The position numbers and the translations under genes were made by a program. A DNA stretch of 64,000 nucleotides from Mariniphaga sp040772505 (GTDB taxonomy: Bacteria > Bacteroidota > Bacteroidia > Bacteroidales > Prolixibacteraceae), in the NCBI GenBank assembly GCA_040772505.1, contig JAXGYA010000001.1, positions 496,001 to 560,000 on the forward strand. The letters are read 5' to 3'. The notes below the pieces were generated by a model. The model was given only the letters and a program-made list of their open reading frames with translations. It was not told the DNA's origin and did no database searches. This document shows, one piece after another, positions 51,976 to 59,831 of this stretch (its first letter is position 1; the number at the start of each line of letters is the position of its first letter).

Positions 51976-53061
51976 ATGACAGAATACACATTATTAGAAA
52001 AATATGAACCCATCAGGCACCGGTTTGAGGAGGTGCAGCAGCAAATTACCGATCCGGCAGTGATTGGCGACATGAAGCGCTATGTTAAGCTGAATCAGGA
52101 GTACAAAAGTCTTGAAAAATTAGAGCATGCTTTCAGGGAATACAAAGGTCTTGTTGAAAATATTCAGACAGGCAGGGAGATGCTGGCGGAGGAGAGTGAC
52201 GAAGAGTTGCGCGAAATGATTTGGGAAGAAATTGAACAGGCTGAAGAAAAAATTCCCGGGAAAGAGCAGGAAATTAAAATGTTGCTTGTGCCTGCCGACC
52301 CGGAAGACAACAAGAATGCAATTCTTGAGATTCGTGCAGGAACCGGCGGCGATGAGGCAAGTATTTTTGCCGGCGACCTTTTTCGGATGTATTCCAGATT
52401 TTGTGAAAGAAAAGGGTGGCGGCTGGAAGTTACCAATGTCAATGAGGGAACCTCGGGCGGATATAAGGAAATTGTTGCCAATGTTACGGGCGACGGCGTA
52501 TATGGAATTTTGAAGTATGAATCGGGCGTGCACCGCGTCCAGCGCGTGCCTCAGACTGAAACGCAGGGACGGGTGCACACCTCGGCAGCAACGGTTGCCG
52601 TTTTGCCCGAAGCGGAAGAGTTTGATGTGGAACTGAAAGAGTCAGACATCAAAAAAGACACCTACTGCTCCTCTGGCCCCGGCGGACAGTCGGTCAATAC
52701 TACCTATTCGGCAATTCGGCTGACACACATTCCGACTGGAATTGTGGTAACCTGTCAGGATGAAAAATCACAGATTAAAAACCTGGCAAAGGCGATGAAT
52801 GAACTTCGCACCCGGATATACAACATGGAGCACCAAAAGTATATCGATGAAATTGCCTCAAAACGCAAAACAATGGTTTCCACCGGAGACCGCTCGGCAA
52901 AAATCCGTACCTACAACTGGCCGCAGGGACGCGTTACAGACCACCGAATAAATTTGACTCTATACAACCTTCAGTCAGTCATTAATGGTGAGATTGACGA
53001 GTTTATCGAAAAACTGATGATTGAGGAAAATGCGCAAAAACTCAAAGCAGCAGAGATTTAA
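51976..53061 (+). CDS. prfA: peptide chain release factor 1
   Basis: This 361-residue class I release factor reads UAA and UAG stop codons. The stop-codon recognition tripeptide of the PxT type is PQT (residues 192-194, in 'VPQTETQGRVHTS'). The catalytic GGQ is at 236-238 in 'SSGPGGQSVNTTYSAIRLTH', and is the target of PrmC, encoded at 36392-37231. The N-terminal coiled helices and C-terminal domain are full length. It is preceded by a strong Shine-Dalgarno sequence and follows purM in a likely operon. Confidence 0.97.
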   Translation: MTEYTLLEKYEPIRHRFEEVQQQITDPAVIGDMKRYVKLNQEYKSLEKLEHAFREYKGLVENIQTGREMLAEESDEELREMIWEEIEQAEEKIPGKEQEIKMLLVPADPEDNKNAILEIRAGTGGDEASIFAGDLFRMYSRFCERKGWRLEVTNVNEGTSGGYKEIVANVTGDGVYGILKYESGVHRVQRVPQTETQGRVHTSAATVAVLPEAEEFDVELKESDIKKDTYCSSGPGGQSVNTTYSAIRLTHIPTGIVVTCQDEKSQIKNLAKAMNELRTRIYNMEHQKYIDEIASKRKTMVSTGDRSAKIRTYNWPQGRVTDHRINLTLYNLQSVINGEIDEFIEKLMIEENAQKLKAAEI

Positions 53062-53109
53062 AAGCTCCCTGAAAGCAATGCATAATTGTTTTTTATTAAA
53101 ACTTTATCC

Positions 53110-53943
53110 ATGAACAAGAACGAACTTTTCCAATCCATAAAAGAAAAACGAAGTTTCCTTTGTGTGGGATTAGATACCGATATTGTGAAAATACCTGAGC
53201 ATCTGAAAAATCTGCCCGATCCGCTGTTTTTCTTCAATAAGGAGATCATTGACGCTACTGCCGCATACAGTGTGGCGTATAAGCCCAATCTTGCATTTTA
53301 TGAAAGCATGGGGCCGCAGGGCTGGATGAGTTTAGAGAAAACGGTGCAGTATATTCGTGAAAATTATCCCGGAATTTTTCTGATTGCCGACGCCAAGCGC
53401 GGGGATATCGGGAACACTTCCGGACTGTATGCCCGCGCATTTTTCGAAAGATTTGATTTTGATGCCGTAACAGTTGCGCCTTACATGGGTGAAGACTCCG
53501 TAAAACCCTTCTTCGCCTATCCCGGGCGGTGGGTTATTTTATTGGCGCTCACCTCCAATAAAGGGGCTTACGATTTTCAGTATATCAAAGATGAAAAAAC
53601 CGGGGATCGCCTTTTTGAAAGTGTGTTGAAAACCGCACAAAACTGGGGCTCCCCGGATAATATGATGTTTGTGGCGGGCGCCACAAAAGCAGAGGAGCTA
53701 AAGGGAGTCCGAAAAATCGTACCCAATCATTTTCTGTTGGTTCCCGGAGTGGGAGCACAAGGCGGCAGCCTGCAGGAAGTGGCTCAAAACGCAATGAACA
53801 GCGAGTGTGGACTCCTGGTTAACTCTTCCCGCGCAATAATCTATGCTTCATCGAATAGGGATTTTGCCCATAAAGCCGGAGAAGCCGCCAAAGAGATTCA
53901 GCAGGAGATGGAGCAGTTGCTAAGCGATGGTTTATTGGGTTAG
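53110..53943 (+). CDS. pyrF: orotidine 5'-phosphate decarboxylase (long, type 2)
   Basis: This 277-residue enzyme makes UMP. The catalytic Lys/Asp motif is IADAKRGDIGNTS, and the N-terminal 'FLCVGLDTDIVKIPEHL' and C-terminal 'LLVPGVGAQGGSLQE' segments match the long PyrF group. It is about 40 residues longer than E. coli PyrF, as expected for that group. The frame opens at 53086, but the ATG at 53110 (MNKNELFQSI) is chosen as the normal start. It lies 48 bp after prfA on the same strand. Confidence 0.94.
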   Translation: MNKNELFQSIKEKRSFLCVGLDTDIVKIPEHLKNLPDPLFFFNKEIIDATAAYSVAYKPNLAFYESMGPQGWMSLEKTVQYIRENYPGIFLIADAKRGDIGNTSGLYARAFFERFDFDAVTVAPYMGEDSVKPFFAYPGRWVILLALTSNKGAYDFQYIKDEKTGDRLFESVLKTAQNWGSPDNMMFVAGATKAEELKGVRKIVPNHFLLVPGVGAQGGSLQEVAQNAMNSECGLLVNSSRAIIYASSNRDFAHKAGEAAKEIQQEMEQLLSDGLLG

Positions 53944-53991
53944 AATATTTGGTTCTACCCCGATTTAAAGGAGAAGCCGGATTAGCAAAAG

Positions 53992-54036
53992 AAAAAGCTC
54001 CGGGATAATCTCTTTCAGATATTTACCGAAGCTTTT
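53992..54036 (-). terminator. Terminator of the Gly-Leu tRNA operon
   Basis: On the minus strand AAAAGCTTCGG pairs with CCGGAGCTTTT (one mismatch) around a 20-nt loop and is followed by TCTTTTGC. It begins 4 bp after the tRNA-Leu 3' end. Confidence 0.65.
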
Positions 54037-54039
54037 CTG

Positions 54040-54125
54040 TACCCGGAGGGGGACTTGAACCCCCACGGCCTTAAAAGGGCCATTGGATTTTAAGTCCAAC
54101 GTGTCTACCATTCCACCACCCGGGC
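54040..54125 (-). tRNA. tRNA-Leu (TAA)
   Basis: An 86-nt class II tRNA with a long variable arm folds on the minus strand. The acceptor stem is GCCCGGG with TCCGGGT, allowing G:T pairs at both ends. The anticodon loop carries TAA (GACTTAAAATCC region). The variable arm (TGGCCCTTTTAAGGCCG) forms a stem. The T-arm is GGGGG-TTCAAGT-CCCCC and the discriminator is A. The 3' CCA is not encoded. It is the second gene of a two-tRNA operon. Confidence 0.96.
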
Positions 54126-54155
54126 ATCCATAAATAAAAAAAGAGTGAAAATCGG

Positions 54156-54182
54156 AACATCCCGAAACTTTACCGGGATGTT
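54156..54182 (-). other. Hairpin between tRNA-Gly and tRNA-Leu
   Basis: A perfect 9-bp inverted repeat (AACATCCCG/CGGGATGTT) with a 9-nt loop lies between the two tRNAs. No T-tract follows directly, but TCTTTTTTT begins about 13 nt further on the minus strand. It may be a processing signal or a partial terminator. Confidence 0.45.
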
Positions 54183-54208
54183 TAAATTGTTCCGTTTCTC
54201 TCTTGCTG

Positions 54209-54281
<73 letters not shown>

Positions 54282-54381
54282 AATTTATTGTTCTATGCTA
54301 ACAGTACTATTTTCCTGCCGGAATCATCAATGATGGGATAATTTCATCAGGTTTCAAAATGAACTCTACTTTTAAGCGCTG

Positions 54382-54413
54382 CAAATATATTGCTAATTTT
54401 TTGTTATCACAAA
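54382..54413 (-). promoter_or_regulatory. Promoter of the Gly-Leu tRNA operon
   Basis: On the minus strand TTTG (54410-54413) and TATATTTG (54382-54389) are spaced by exactly 20 bp, a full match to the consensus. It lies just downstream of the dusB stop, and the tRNA starts about 100 bp further on. Confidence 0.8.
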
Positions 54414-54417
54414 ATAT

Positions 54418-55416
54418 TTAAAGAAAATCAGGTCGCAAATCACCATAGTTCTCAACAATTTCATCAAGGATTGTAGTTACATCATCATATGTTTCCGCAC
54501 GTAAAAGCCTGATTTTAATTTCGCGGAAGTTTGGTATTCCCGGAAAATATTTGGCAAGGTGGCGGCGCATCATCAGAATAGCCGCACGTTCATTGTCTTT
54601 CCAGTCAAGATTAAGTTGCAGTTGCTCTCTAACATTTACAACAACTTCCTCAATGGTTGGCGAAGGGAGGATTTCCCCGGTGCTTAAGTAATGTTTTATC
54701 TCTTTGAAAATCCATGGTCTGCCAATGGCTCCCCGCCCAATCATAAGCGCATCAACTCCGGATTGATTCAAAAATCTTTTCGCTTTTTCGCCACTGGTAA
54801 CATCTCCGTTCCCGATGATGGGGATTTTAATCTGAGGATTATTTTTCACTTCGGCAATTTTTGTCCAGTCGGCTTCGCCAACCGACATTTGTTCCCGCGT
54901 GCGTCCGTGTATTGCCAGTGCGGCAATTCCTGCATCCTGAAGTCTAAGGGCAGCTTCCATGATGGGTTTGTTGTTTTCATCCCACCCTAAACGAGTTTTA
55001 GCGGTTACGGGCAATTTTACCGCTTTCACAATTTCGGAGGCAATTTTCTGCATGAGTGGCAGGTTGCGCAACATGCCGGCTCCGGCACCATGCCTGACAA
55101 TCTTTTTTACAGGGCAGCCAAAGTTAATGTCGATAAAATCGGGCTGAAATTCTTCAATTATTTTTGCCGCATTAACCATTGAGTGGAGATTGTGCCCGTA
55201 GAGCTGTATGGCTACCGGACGGTCAAAATCGTAAAGCTCCATCTTTTGTTTTGTCTTTTTCACATCGCGCACAAGAGCTTCCGAAGAGATAAACTCGGTG
55301 TACATCACATCAGCGCCATATTTCTTGCACATACACCTGAAAGATTTATAGGTAACGTCTTCCATTGGTGCAAGAAAAAGAGGTATCCCTTCCAATGTAA
55401 GGCTTCCGATTTTCAT
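54418..55416 (-). CDS. dusB: tRNA-dihydrouridine synthase (DusB-like)
   Basis: This 332-residue FMN-dependent TIM barrel reduces uridine in tRNA D-loops. The start 'IPLFLAPMEDVTYKSFR' and the catalytic Cys in 'DINFGCPVKKIVRHGAGAGML' are typical. Further conserved segments are 'KTRLGWDE', 'AIHGRTREQM', 'PIIGNGDVTSGEKA' and 'DALMIGRGAIGRPW'. Bacterial DusB has this length. It lies directly upstream of the tRNA-Gly/tRNA-Leu operon promoter on the same strand, so read-through could place enzyme and substrates in one transcript. Confidence 0.94.
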   Translation of the reverse strand: MKIGSLTLEGIPLFLAPMEDVTYKSFRCMCKKYGADVMYTEFISSEALVRDVKKTKQKMELYDFDRPVAIQLYGHNLHSMVNAAKIIEEFQPDFIDINFGCPVKKIVRHGAGAGMLRNLPLMQKIASEIVKAVKLPVTAKTRLGWDENNKPIMEAALRLQDAGIAALAIHGRTREQMSVGEADWTKIAEVKNNPQIKIPIIGNGDVTSGEKAKRFLNQSGVDALMIGRGAIGRPWIFKEIKHYLSTGEILPSPTIEEVVVNVREQLQLNLDWKDNERAAILMMRRHLAKYFPGIPNFREIKIRLLRAETYDDVTTILDEIVENYGDLRPDFL

Positions 55417-55461
55417 TTTAAAATGCAGGTGTGTTTTGAGATTTAATAATTAATTCGATTA

Positions 55462-56829
55462 TCAATGATTGAACTTTGAGTAGGTTACCACCAGCTTGAT
55501 TCCGGAACTGCTTTTGCTTCCTTTCAGAACAACCCTGTTGGCTTCGTTGTTTTTCGCCATTGGGGATAAATAGAATCCCAAATCATCAAAGGATTCCACT
55601 TTAATAATCTCCTGCAGATGCTGGGTAATATTAAAACGATACGTATAATCGGAGCGAAGGTATCCTCCATAGTATATTGAACTGAAAAAATAATCCTTTG
55701 GCAGAAATTCTTTTCCGGTTTTATCAATAGCTGTTAAAAGAAGCTGAGATGGAGGACTGAATGTACGAAAGTCAGAAGCAATAGTATCTATCTGGAAAAT
55801 CAGTTCAGCCTTGTTGACAGCAATGTTTAAAGAGTCTTTCCATGTTGACAAGCCGTCAATGAACACTTTTGATCTTAAGCCACCGGTAGCCTGCACGTAA
55901 ATCAGTGTATCTTCCACGCTCTCCTGGTTGAGAGCATCATAAAATGGTGTGCCGGAGTAATCGTGTTCGATGGAGTTGATCCGGGCGCTAAAGGAAGTGA
56001 TTGCAAAGGCGTGATACATGGTATCCGGCTTTTCTTTTGCCTTGTTTTCGTCATTGTTGAAATAGATTGCCAGTGCAGAGCCGGGCGATCTGCTGCTGAA
56101 AACCGCTTCCTGGGTAAGAATTGCCCCGCCGGGCTCAGACTGCTCTTCGGTTTCAATATATAATCCTTTGAAGAACTCCAGAAAAACTTCATTGTTTACC
56201 AAAAGCATGGAGTCTGCATTTACAAATTTTTGTCCCAGTGAAACATCTAAAGGAATTACTATAGACTGAAACAAAGTATCTTTCTTTTCAGAGAGTTTCA
56301 GTTTTGGCGTATATTCAATCTCTCCAAGCAACTGGGATGAAGCCATTGATTTTAGATTTATATCCTGATAATAAGGATAGGCTACCGACTCGCCCTTTGC
56401 ATTGGTAGAGTCTGCATAAATTGATTTCGTCAATTCATAAACCCTGAATTTTTGAGGTGTCAATGTGTCTCCATAGAGCTTCTTATAGCTCAGATAAAGT
56501 TTAACCGAGTCAACAATCGGATTTGTGCCAAACCTTGGGTATCCCTGCAACCTGAATTGTGCAGCGAAATTAATAGTTGTTTTTCCGAACACCGGATCGT
56601 AGATGCTCCCTAACAAATTTTTACTCGCCTGATCTGTCCGAATCGGCCCCTCTGTGAAGGTGTAAGCAGAAATACTGCTATTGTCCACAAAGCTTTTGAC
56701 TTCAATTAAATCGGTTGAAGGGAGCAGTTCCATTCCCAGATCACTGGGATCGTTGCATGAAAGAGTTAAAGCAAAAAGTGCTAATATCCATGCAGTTATA
56801 TGATTTTTAACAGTTGTTTTAAATTTCAC
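55462..56829 (-). CDS. DUF4270 family lipoprotein-like protein
   Basis: This 455-residue protein has a hydrophobic signal ending at a Cys near residue 25 (LTLSCNDPSDLG), indicating a lipoprotein. The opening 'DPSDLGMELLPSTDLIEVKSF' and the 'LLGSIYDPVFGKTTINFAAQFRL' segment are characteristic of DUF4270, a beta-rich Bacteroidota family of unknown function. It has long alternating beta segments and no enzyme motif. It lies next to the GT5-like gene on the same strand, and panC is divergent beyond it. In Bacteroidota these genes often occur together, but the link between them is unexplained. Confidence 0.9.
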   Translation of the reverse strand: MKFKTTVKNHITAWILALFALTLSCNDPSDLGMELLPSTDLIEVKSFVDNSSISAYTFTEGPIRTDQASKNLLGSIYDPVFGKTTINFAAQFRLQGYPRFGTNPIVDSVKLYLSYKKLYGDTLTPQKFRVYELTKSIYADSTNAKGESVAYPYYQDINLKSMASSQLLGEIEYTPKLKLSEKKDTLFQSIVIPLDVSLGQKFVNADSMLLVNNEVFLEFFKGLYIETEEQSEPGGAILTQEAVFSSRSPGSALAIYFNNDENKAKEKPDTMYHAFAITSFSARINSIEHDYSGTPFYDALNQESVEDTLIYVQATGGLRSKVFIDGLSTWKDSLNIAVNKAELIFQIDTIASDFRTFSPPSQLLLTAIDKTGKEFLPKDYFFSSIYYGGYLRSDYTYRFNITQHLQEIIKVESFDDLGFYLSPMAKNNEANRVVLKGSKSSSGIKLVVTYSKFNH

Positions 56830-56940
56830 GGAAATGTTGTTTTTAAATAGTTATTCCCAGATTGAACAAATAAAACCACAAACCTATAAAAAATCAACGA
56901 GTGAGTTATGGAAATGACAAATATTTTGACTATTTAATAA

Positions 56941-57744
56941 CTACCAAATCGTTTGGTAAAATTCATCATAAGTATCAACAAAGTCATCTATTGGCTGAGG
57001 ACCCAGAAATGGTTTATCAACAGTTTGGATATATTCTTCAAGTTCGCTATTTATATTTTTCGCTCCCTGGATGATAGCATCTGAATAATCAATTGCCATT
57101 TTGCTCAGGTTAATATAATCCGGATTCTCAAGATTGACTACATGTTCCGGCAGCATTCCGTCTAAGAGAACTTTATTCTTCAATTCGGGATTAAGTGGTT
57201 TTTTAAACTTGTCGTTATAAACTGAATAAATAACCTTAGACTGAACAAACAGCGGATTATTGTAATAATATTTCTTTATGAACAGCGGAACTAAAGCAGT
57301 CATCCAGCCATGGCAATGGATTATATCCGGCGCCCAGCGAAGTTTGATAACTGTTTCAAGCACACCGCGTGCAAAGAAAAGAATTCGTTCATCATTGTCG
57401 GGAAACTCTTCCCCCTTGGAATTTGCAAAAACATGTTTCCGGTGAAAATAGTCCTCGTTGTCAATAAAATAGACCTGCATGCGGGCAGTCTGAATAGAGG
57501 CTACTTTAATAATCAACGGATGGTCAGTATCATTAATAACCAGATTCATTCCGGAGAGCCTGATAACTTCATGCAATTGGTTGCGTCTCTCGTTAACGCT
57601 GCCGTAACGTGGCATAAACGTACGAATTTCTCTCCCTTTTTCCTGAACTCCCTGTGGTAAATATCGGGAAATCTCAGACATTTCTGTTTCGGGCAAATAA
57701 GGTGTAATCTCTTGTGAAATATAAAGAATTTTTTTCTTTTCCAT
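56941..57744 (-). CDS. Truncated GT5 glycogen/starch synthase-like protein
   Basis: This 267-residue protein matches only the N-terminal domain of GT5 glycogen synthases. 'ILYISQEITPYLPE' aligns with the start of the family, and 'FMPRYGSVNERRNQLHEV' and 'DIIHCHGWMTALVPLFIK' are clear GT5 landmarks. Normal synthases are about 470-500 residues with two Rossmann domains; the C-terminal nucleotide-binding half is absent, and the ORF ends at a stop with no remnant. In the KxGG motif region near residue 20, the sequence reads PETEMSEISRYLP, so the ADP-glucose Lys-Thr-Gly-Gly is missing. It is probably not a synthase on its own. A near-consensus promoter lies at 57776-57807. It is divergent from panC. 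Confidence 0.85.
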   Translation of the reverse strand: MEKKKILYISQEITPYLPETEMSEISRYLPQGVQEKGREIRTFMPRYGSVNERRNQLHEVIRLSGMNLVINDTDHPLIIKVASIQTARMQVYFIDNEDYFHRKHVFANSKGEEFPDNDERILFFARGVLETVIKLRWAPDIIHCHGWMTALVPLFIKKYYYNNPLFVQSKVIYSVYNDKFKKPLNPELKNKVLLDGMLPEHVVNLENPDYINLSKMAIDYSDAIIQGAKNINSELEEYIQTVDKPFLGPQPIDDFVDTYDEFYQTIW

Positions 57745-57775
57745 GAACTATATGTGCGGTTTTTTTAATTAGTTA

Positions 57776-57807
57776 CAAAGATAATGAAAAAATCTCAGAT
57801 ATTCAAT
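57776..57807 (-). promoter_or_regulatory. Candidate promoter for the GT5-like gene
   Basis: On the minus strand TATCTTTG (57776-57783) matches the -7 consensus, and ATTG (57804-57807) is one base off the -33, with a 20-bp spacer. The start codon at 57744 is about 32 bp downstream. Confidence 0.5.
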
Positions 57808-57897
57808 TTAAGTCATTCTCATTGTGTTAGGGAATTGTGGCAGCTCATTGAAAAAATAGACAATAATCGGGAAAAACTTATTTACTTTGCAGCGTCA

Positions 57898-58746
57898 ATG
57901 AATAAAGTGAAGCTGTTAAAAACCATTCAAGAACTCCGTTCCTTGCTCGATAGCCAGCATAATGGCGGAAGTGTAGGCTTTGTTCCCACAATGGGGGCTC
58001 TGCACCGCGGACATTTGTCGCTGGTGGAAGCTGCTGCCCGTGAAAACCCGTTAGTGGTAGTAAGCATATTTGTAAATCCCACACAGTTTAACAATCCTGA
58101 TGACCTGAAACGTTATCCGCGAAATCTGAAATCAGATTTACAACTGCTGGAATCCGCCGGAGCCAATATTGTTTTTGCTCCGGAGGTGGAAGAAATTTAT
58201 CCCGAACCTGACACCAGAAAATTTGATTTTGGTGCTTTGGTGCAGATGATGGAAGGGAAGTACCGTCCCAGGCATTTCAACGGTGTAGCCCAGGTGGTGA
58301 GTAAATTGTTTGAGATTGTTAAACCCGATAAAGCCTATTTTGGGCTGAAGGATTTTCAGCAGCTTGCCGTCATTAACAAAATGGTGAAAATGTTGGAAAT
58401 ACCTGTGGAAATTGTGCCCTGCCCGATTGTTCGAGAGGAGAGCGGACTTGCCATGAGCTCAAGAAATGAACTGCTCACCTCAGAGGAGCGAAAAAATGCA
58501 GCAATGATTTATCATACGCTACGACGTGCCAGTGAGCTTTCCGGAGAAAAAACAGTGGGTGAAACTGAAAGCTGGGTGATTAAAACAGTCAACAAAAACC
58601 CGTTTCTAAATGTTGAGTATTTTGAAATTGTTGATTTTGAAACGCTTCAGCCTGTGCAATCATGGAACCACAAAGGGAGAAAGATTGGGTGCATTGCGGT
58701 TTATTGCGGTAATGTCCGTCTTATTGACAATTTGGAATGGAATTGA
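57898..58746 (+). CDS. panC: pantothenate synthetase
   Basis: This 282-residue enzyme condenses pantoate with beta-alanine using ATP. The HIGH-like motif is PTMGALHRGHLSLV. Further motifs are 'SIFVNPTQFN', 'FGLKDFQQLAVI' and 'GLAMSSRNELLT'. The frame opens upstream at 57784, but the ATG at 57898 (MNKVKLLKTI) gives the normal length. PanD follows 10 bp downstream and provides the beta-alanine substrate, so the pair forms a coenzyme A precursor operon. panB is not seen in the window. Confidence 0.95.
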   Translation: MNKVKLLKTIQELRSLLDSQHNGGSVGFVPTMGALHRGHLSLVEAAARENPLVVVSIFVNPTQFNNPDDLKRYPRNLKSDLQLLESAGANIVFAPEVEEIYPEPDTRKFDFGALVQMMEGKYRPRHFNGVAQVVSKLFEIVKPDKAYFGLKDFQQLAVINKMVKMLEIPVEIVPCPIVREESGLAMSSRNELLTSEERKNAAMIYHTLRRASELSGEKTVGETESWVIKTVNKNPFLNVEYFEIVDFETLQPVQSWNHKGRKIGCIAVYCGNVRLIDNLEWN

Positions 58747-58756
58747 AAATTTAGTT

Positions 58757-59107
58757 ATGTATATCGAAGTTTGTAAATCGAAAATTCACAAAGTCACCGT
58801 GACTGATGCCAACCTGCACTATGTGGGCAGCATCACCATTGATGAGGATTTGATGGATGCCGCCAATATCATTGAAAATGAAAAGGTGCAGGTAGTGAAT
58901 ATCAATAACGGGGAGCGTCTGGAGACTTATGTCATCAAAGGAGAGCGCGGCTCGGGAACTGTCTGCATGAACGGAGCAGCAGCCCGGAAGGCTGCTGTGG
59001 GTGATCTGGTCATCATTATCTCCTATGCCATGATGGAATTTGAAGAGGCGAAAACTTTTAAGCCTTCCATCATCTTTCCTGAAGCAGATACCAATCGTCT
59101 GGTGTAA
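58757..59107 (+). CDS. panD: aspartate 1-decarboxylase
   Basis: This 116-residue pyruvoyl enzyme makes beta-alanine from aspartate. It begins MYIEVCKSKIHKVTVTDANL, and the self-cleavage site is Gly24-Ser25 (HYVGSITID), which yields the pyruvoyl group. The 'ERGSGTVCMNGAAAR' segment is conserved. The frame opens at 58610, overlapping panC, but the ATG at 58757 matches the family start. It ends 3 bp from the convergent ABC permease gene. Confidence 0.96.
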   Translation: MYIEVCKSKIHKVTVTDANLHYVGSITIDEDLMDAANIIENEKVQVVNINNGERLETYVIKGERGSGTVCMNGAAARKAAVGDLVIIISYAMMEFEEAKTFKPSIIFPEADTNRLV

Positions 59108-59110
59108 AGT

Positions 59111-59830
59111 TTAGACAAACTTTTCCCTTTTCTGCAAATTATAGAGCCCGTAAAGAATGAAAACCACAATGCCGGAACTCAGAAAAATCCGATTTTTGGT
59201 TATCAGTCCCTGCCAGATGATTTCATTGAAATTACTGGGTATCTGGAAAGGATTAATAAAAACATTCCATTGAGTTCGGCTCACCGCATCCTGCAAAATA
59301 ATCAGCGCTACCCCAATAAGCACCATAACAACTGCCGTCCCGTTTCCGTTTTTGATAATAGTTGAAAACATAAAAGCCATGGAACCCATGAATACGATAG
59401 GATACATCAGCTGATACGACATTTCCAGGATATCAATCCGGTAAAGCAACAGGGAAGCGGCGCCTGAGAACAGAATCACAATCAGAAAAATAAGCACATA
59501 AATCAACATAAGCCTTGCCAGCCACACTTTGTAGCGGTAGTTGGGAATTCCGAACAGAATTTCTAACATCCGTGAGTCGTCGTCGTTTTGAATGCCAAAA
59601 ACCGACGGGTAAAAAATGATGAGAATTCCGGGGAAAACCATCAGGTTATACACCGTTCCGTCTGTCAGCGGTTGCCCGGTGCGTACGGTTTGAATGGCAA
59701 ATGCAAGAAAAACTGCAAATGCCGCCAGAAGAAACCAGATAAATCTGCCGGCAAAAATAATCTTCAGGTTGTATCCGATCATTCTCACCGTATTTCTAAA
59801 ACTGTTAGCGATATTGAATTTTTGTTTCAT
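59111..59830 (-). CDS. ABC-2-type transporter permease subunit
   Basis: This 239-residue integral membrane protein has about six hydrophobic helices with the ABC-2 permease layout. A cytoplasmic N-terminus (SFRNTVRMIGYNLKIIF) precedes the first helix. A segment 'QNDDDSRMLEILFGIPNYRYKVWLARL' follows, typical of the amphipathic loop between helices two and three of ABC-2 permeases. Its ATG is separated by a single base from the stop of the giant upstream gene, whose C-terminus is an ABC ATPase. The two products very probably work together as one ABC-type exporter core. The cargo is unknown. Confidence 0.88.
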   Translation of the reverse strand: MKQKFNIANSFRNTVRMIGYNLKIIFAGRFIWFLLAAFAVFLAFAIQTVRTGQPLTDGTVYNLMVFPGILIIFYPSVFGIQNDDDSRMLEILFGIPNYRYKVWLARLMLIYVLIFLIVILFSGAASLLLYRIDILEMSYQLMYPIVFMGSMAFMFSTIIKNGNGTAVVMVLIGVALIILQDAVSRTQWNVFINPFQIPSNFNEIIWQGLITKNRIFLSSGIVVFILYGLYNLQKREKFV

Positions 59831-59831
59831 T

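Noticed and set aside
57784..57897. Longer panC N-terminus from 57784
   Set aside because: The 38 extra residues overlap the promoter of the divergent gene and do not match the PanC family start.
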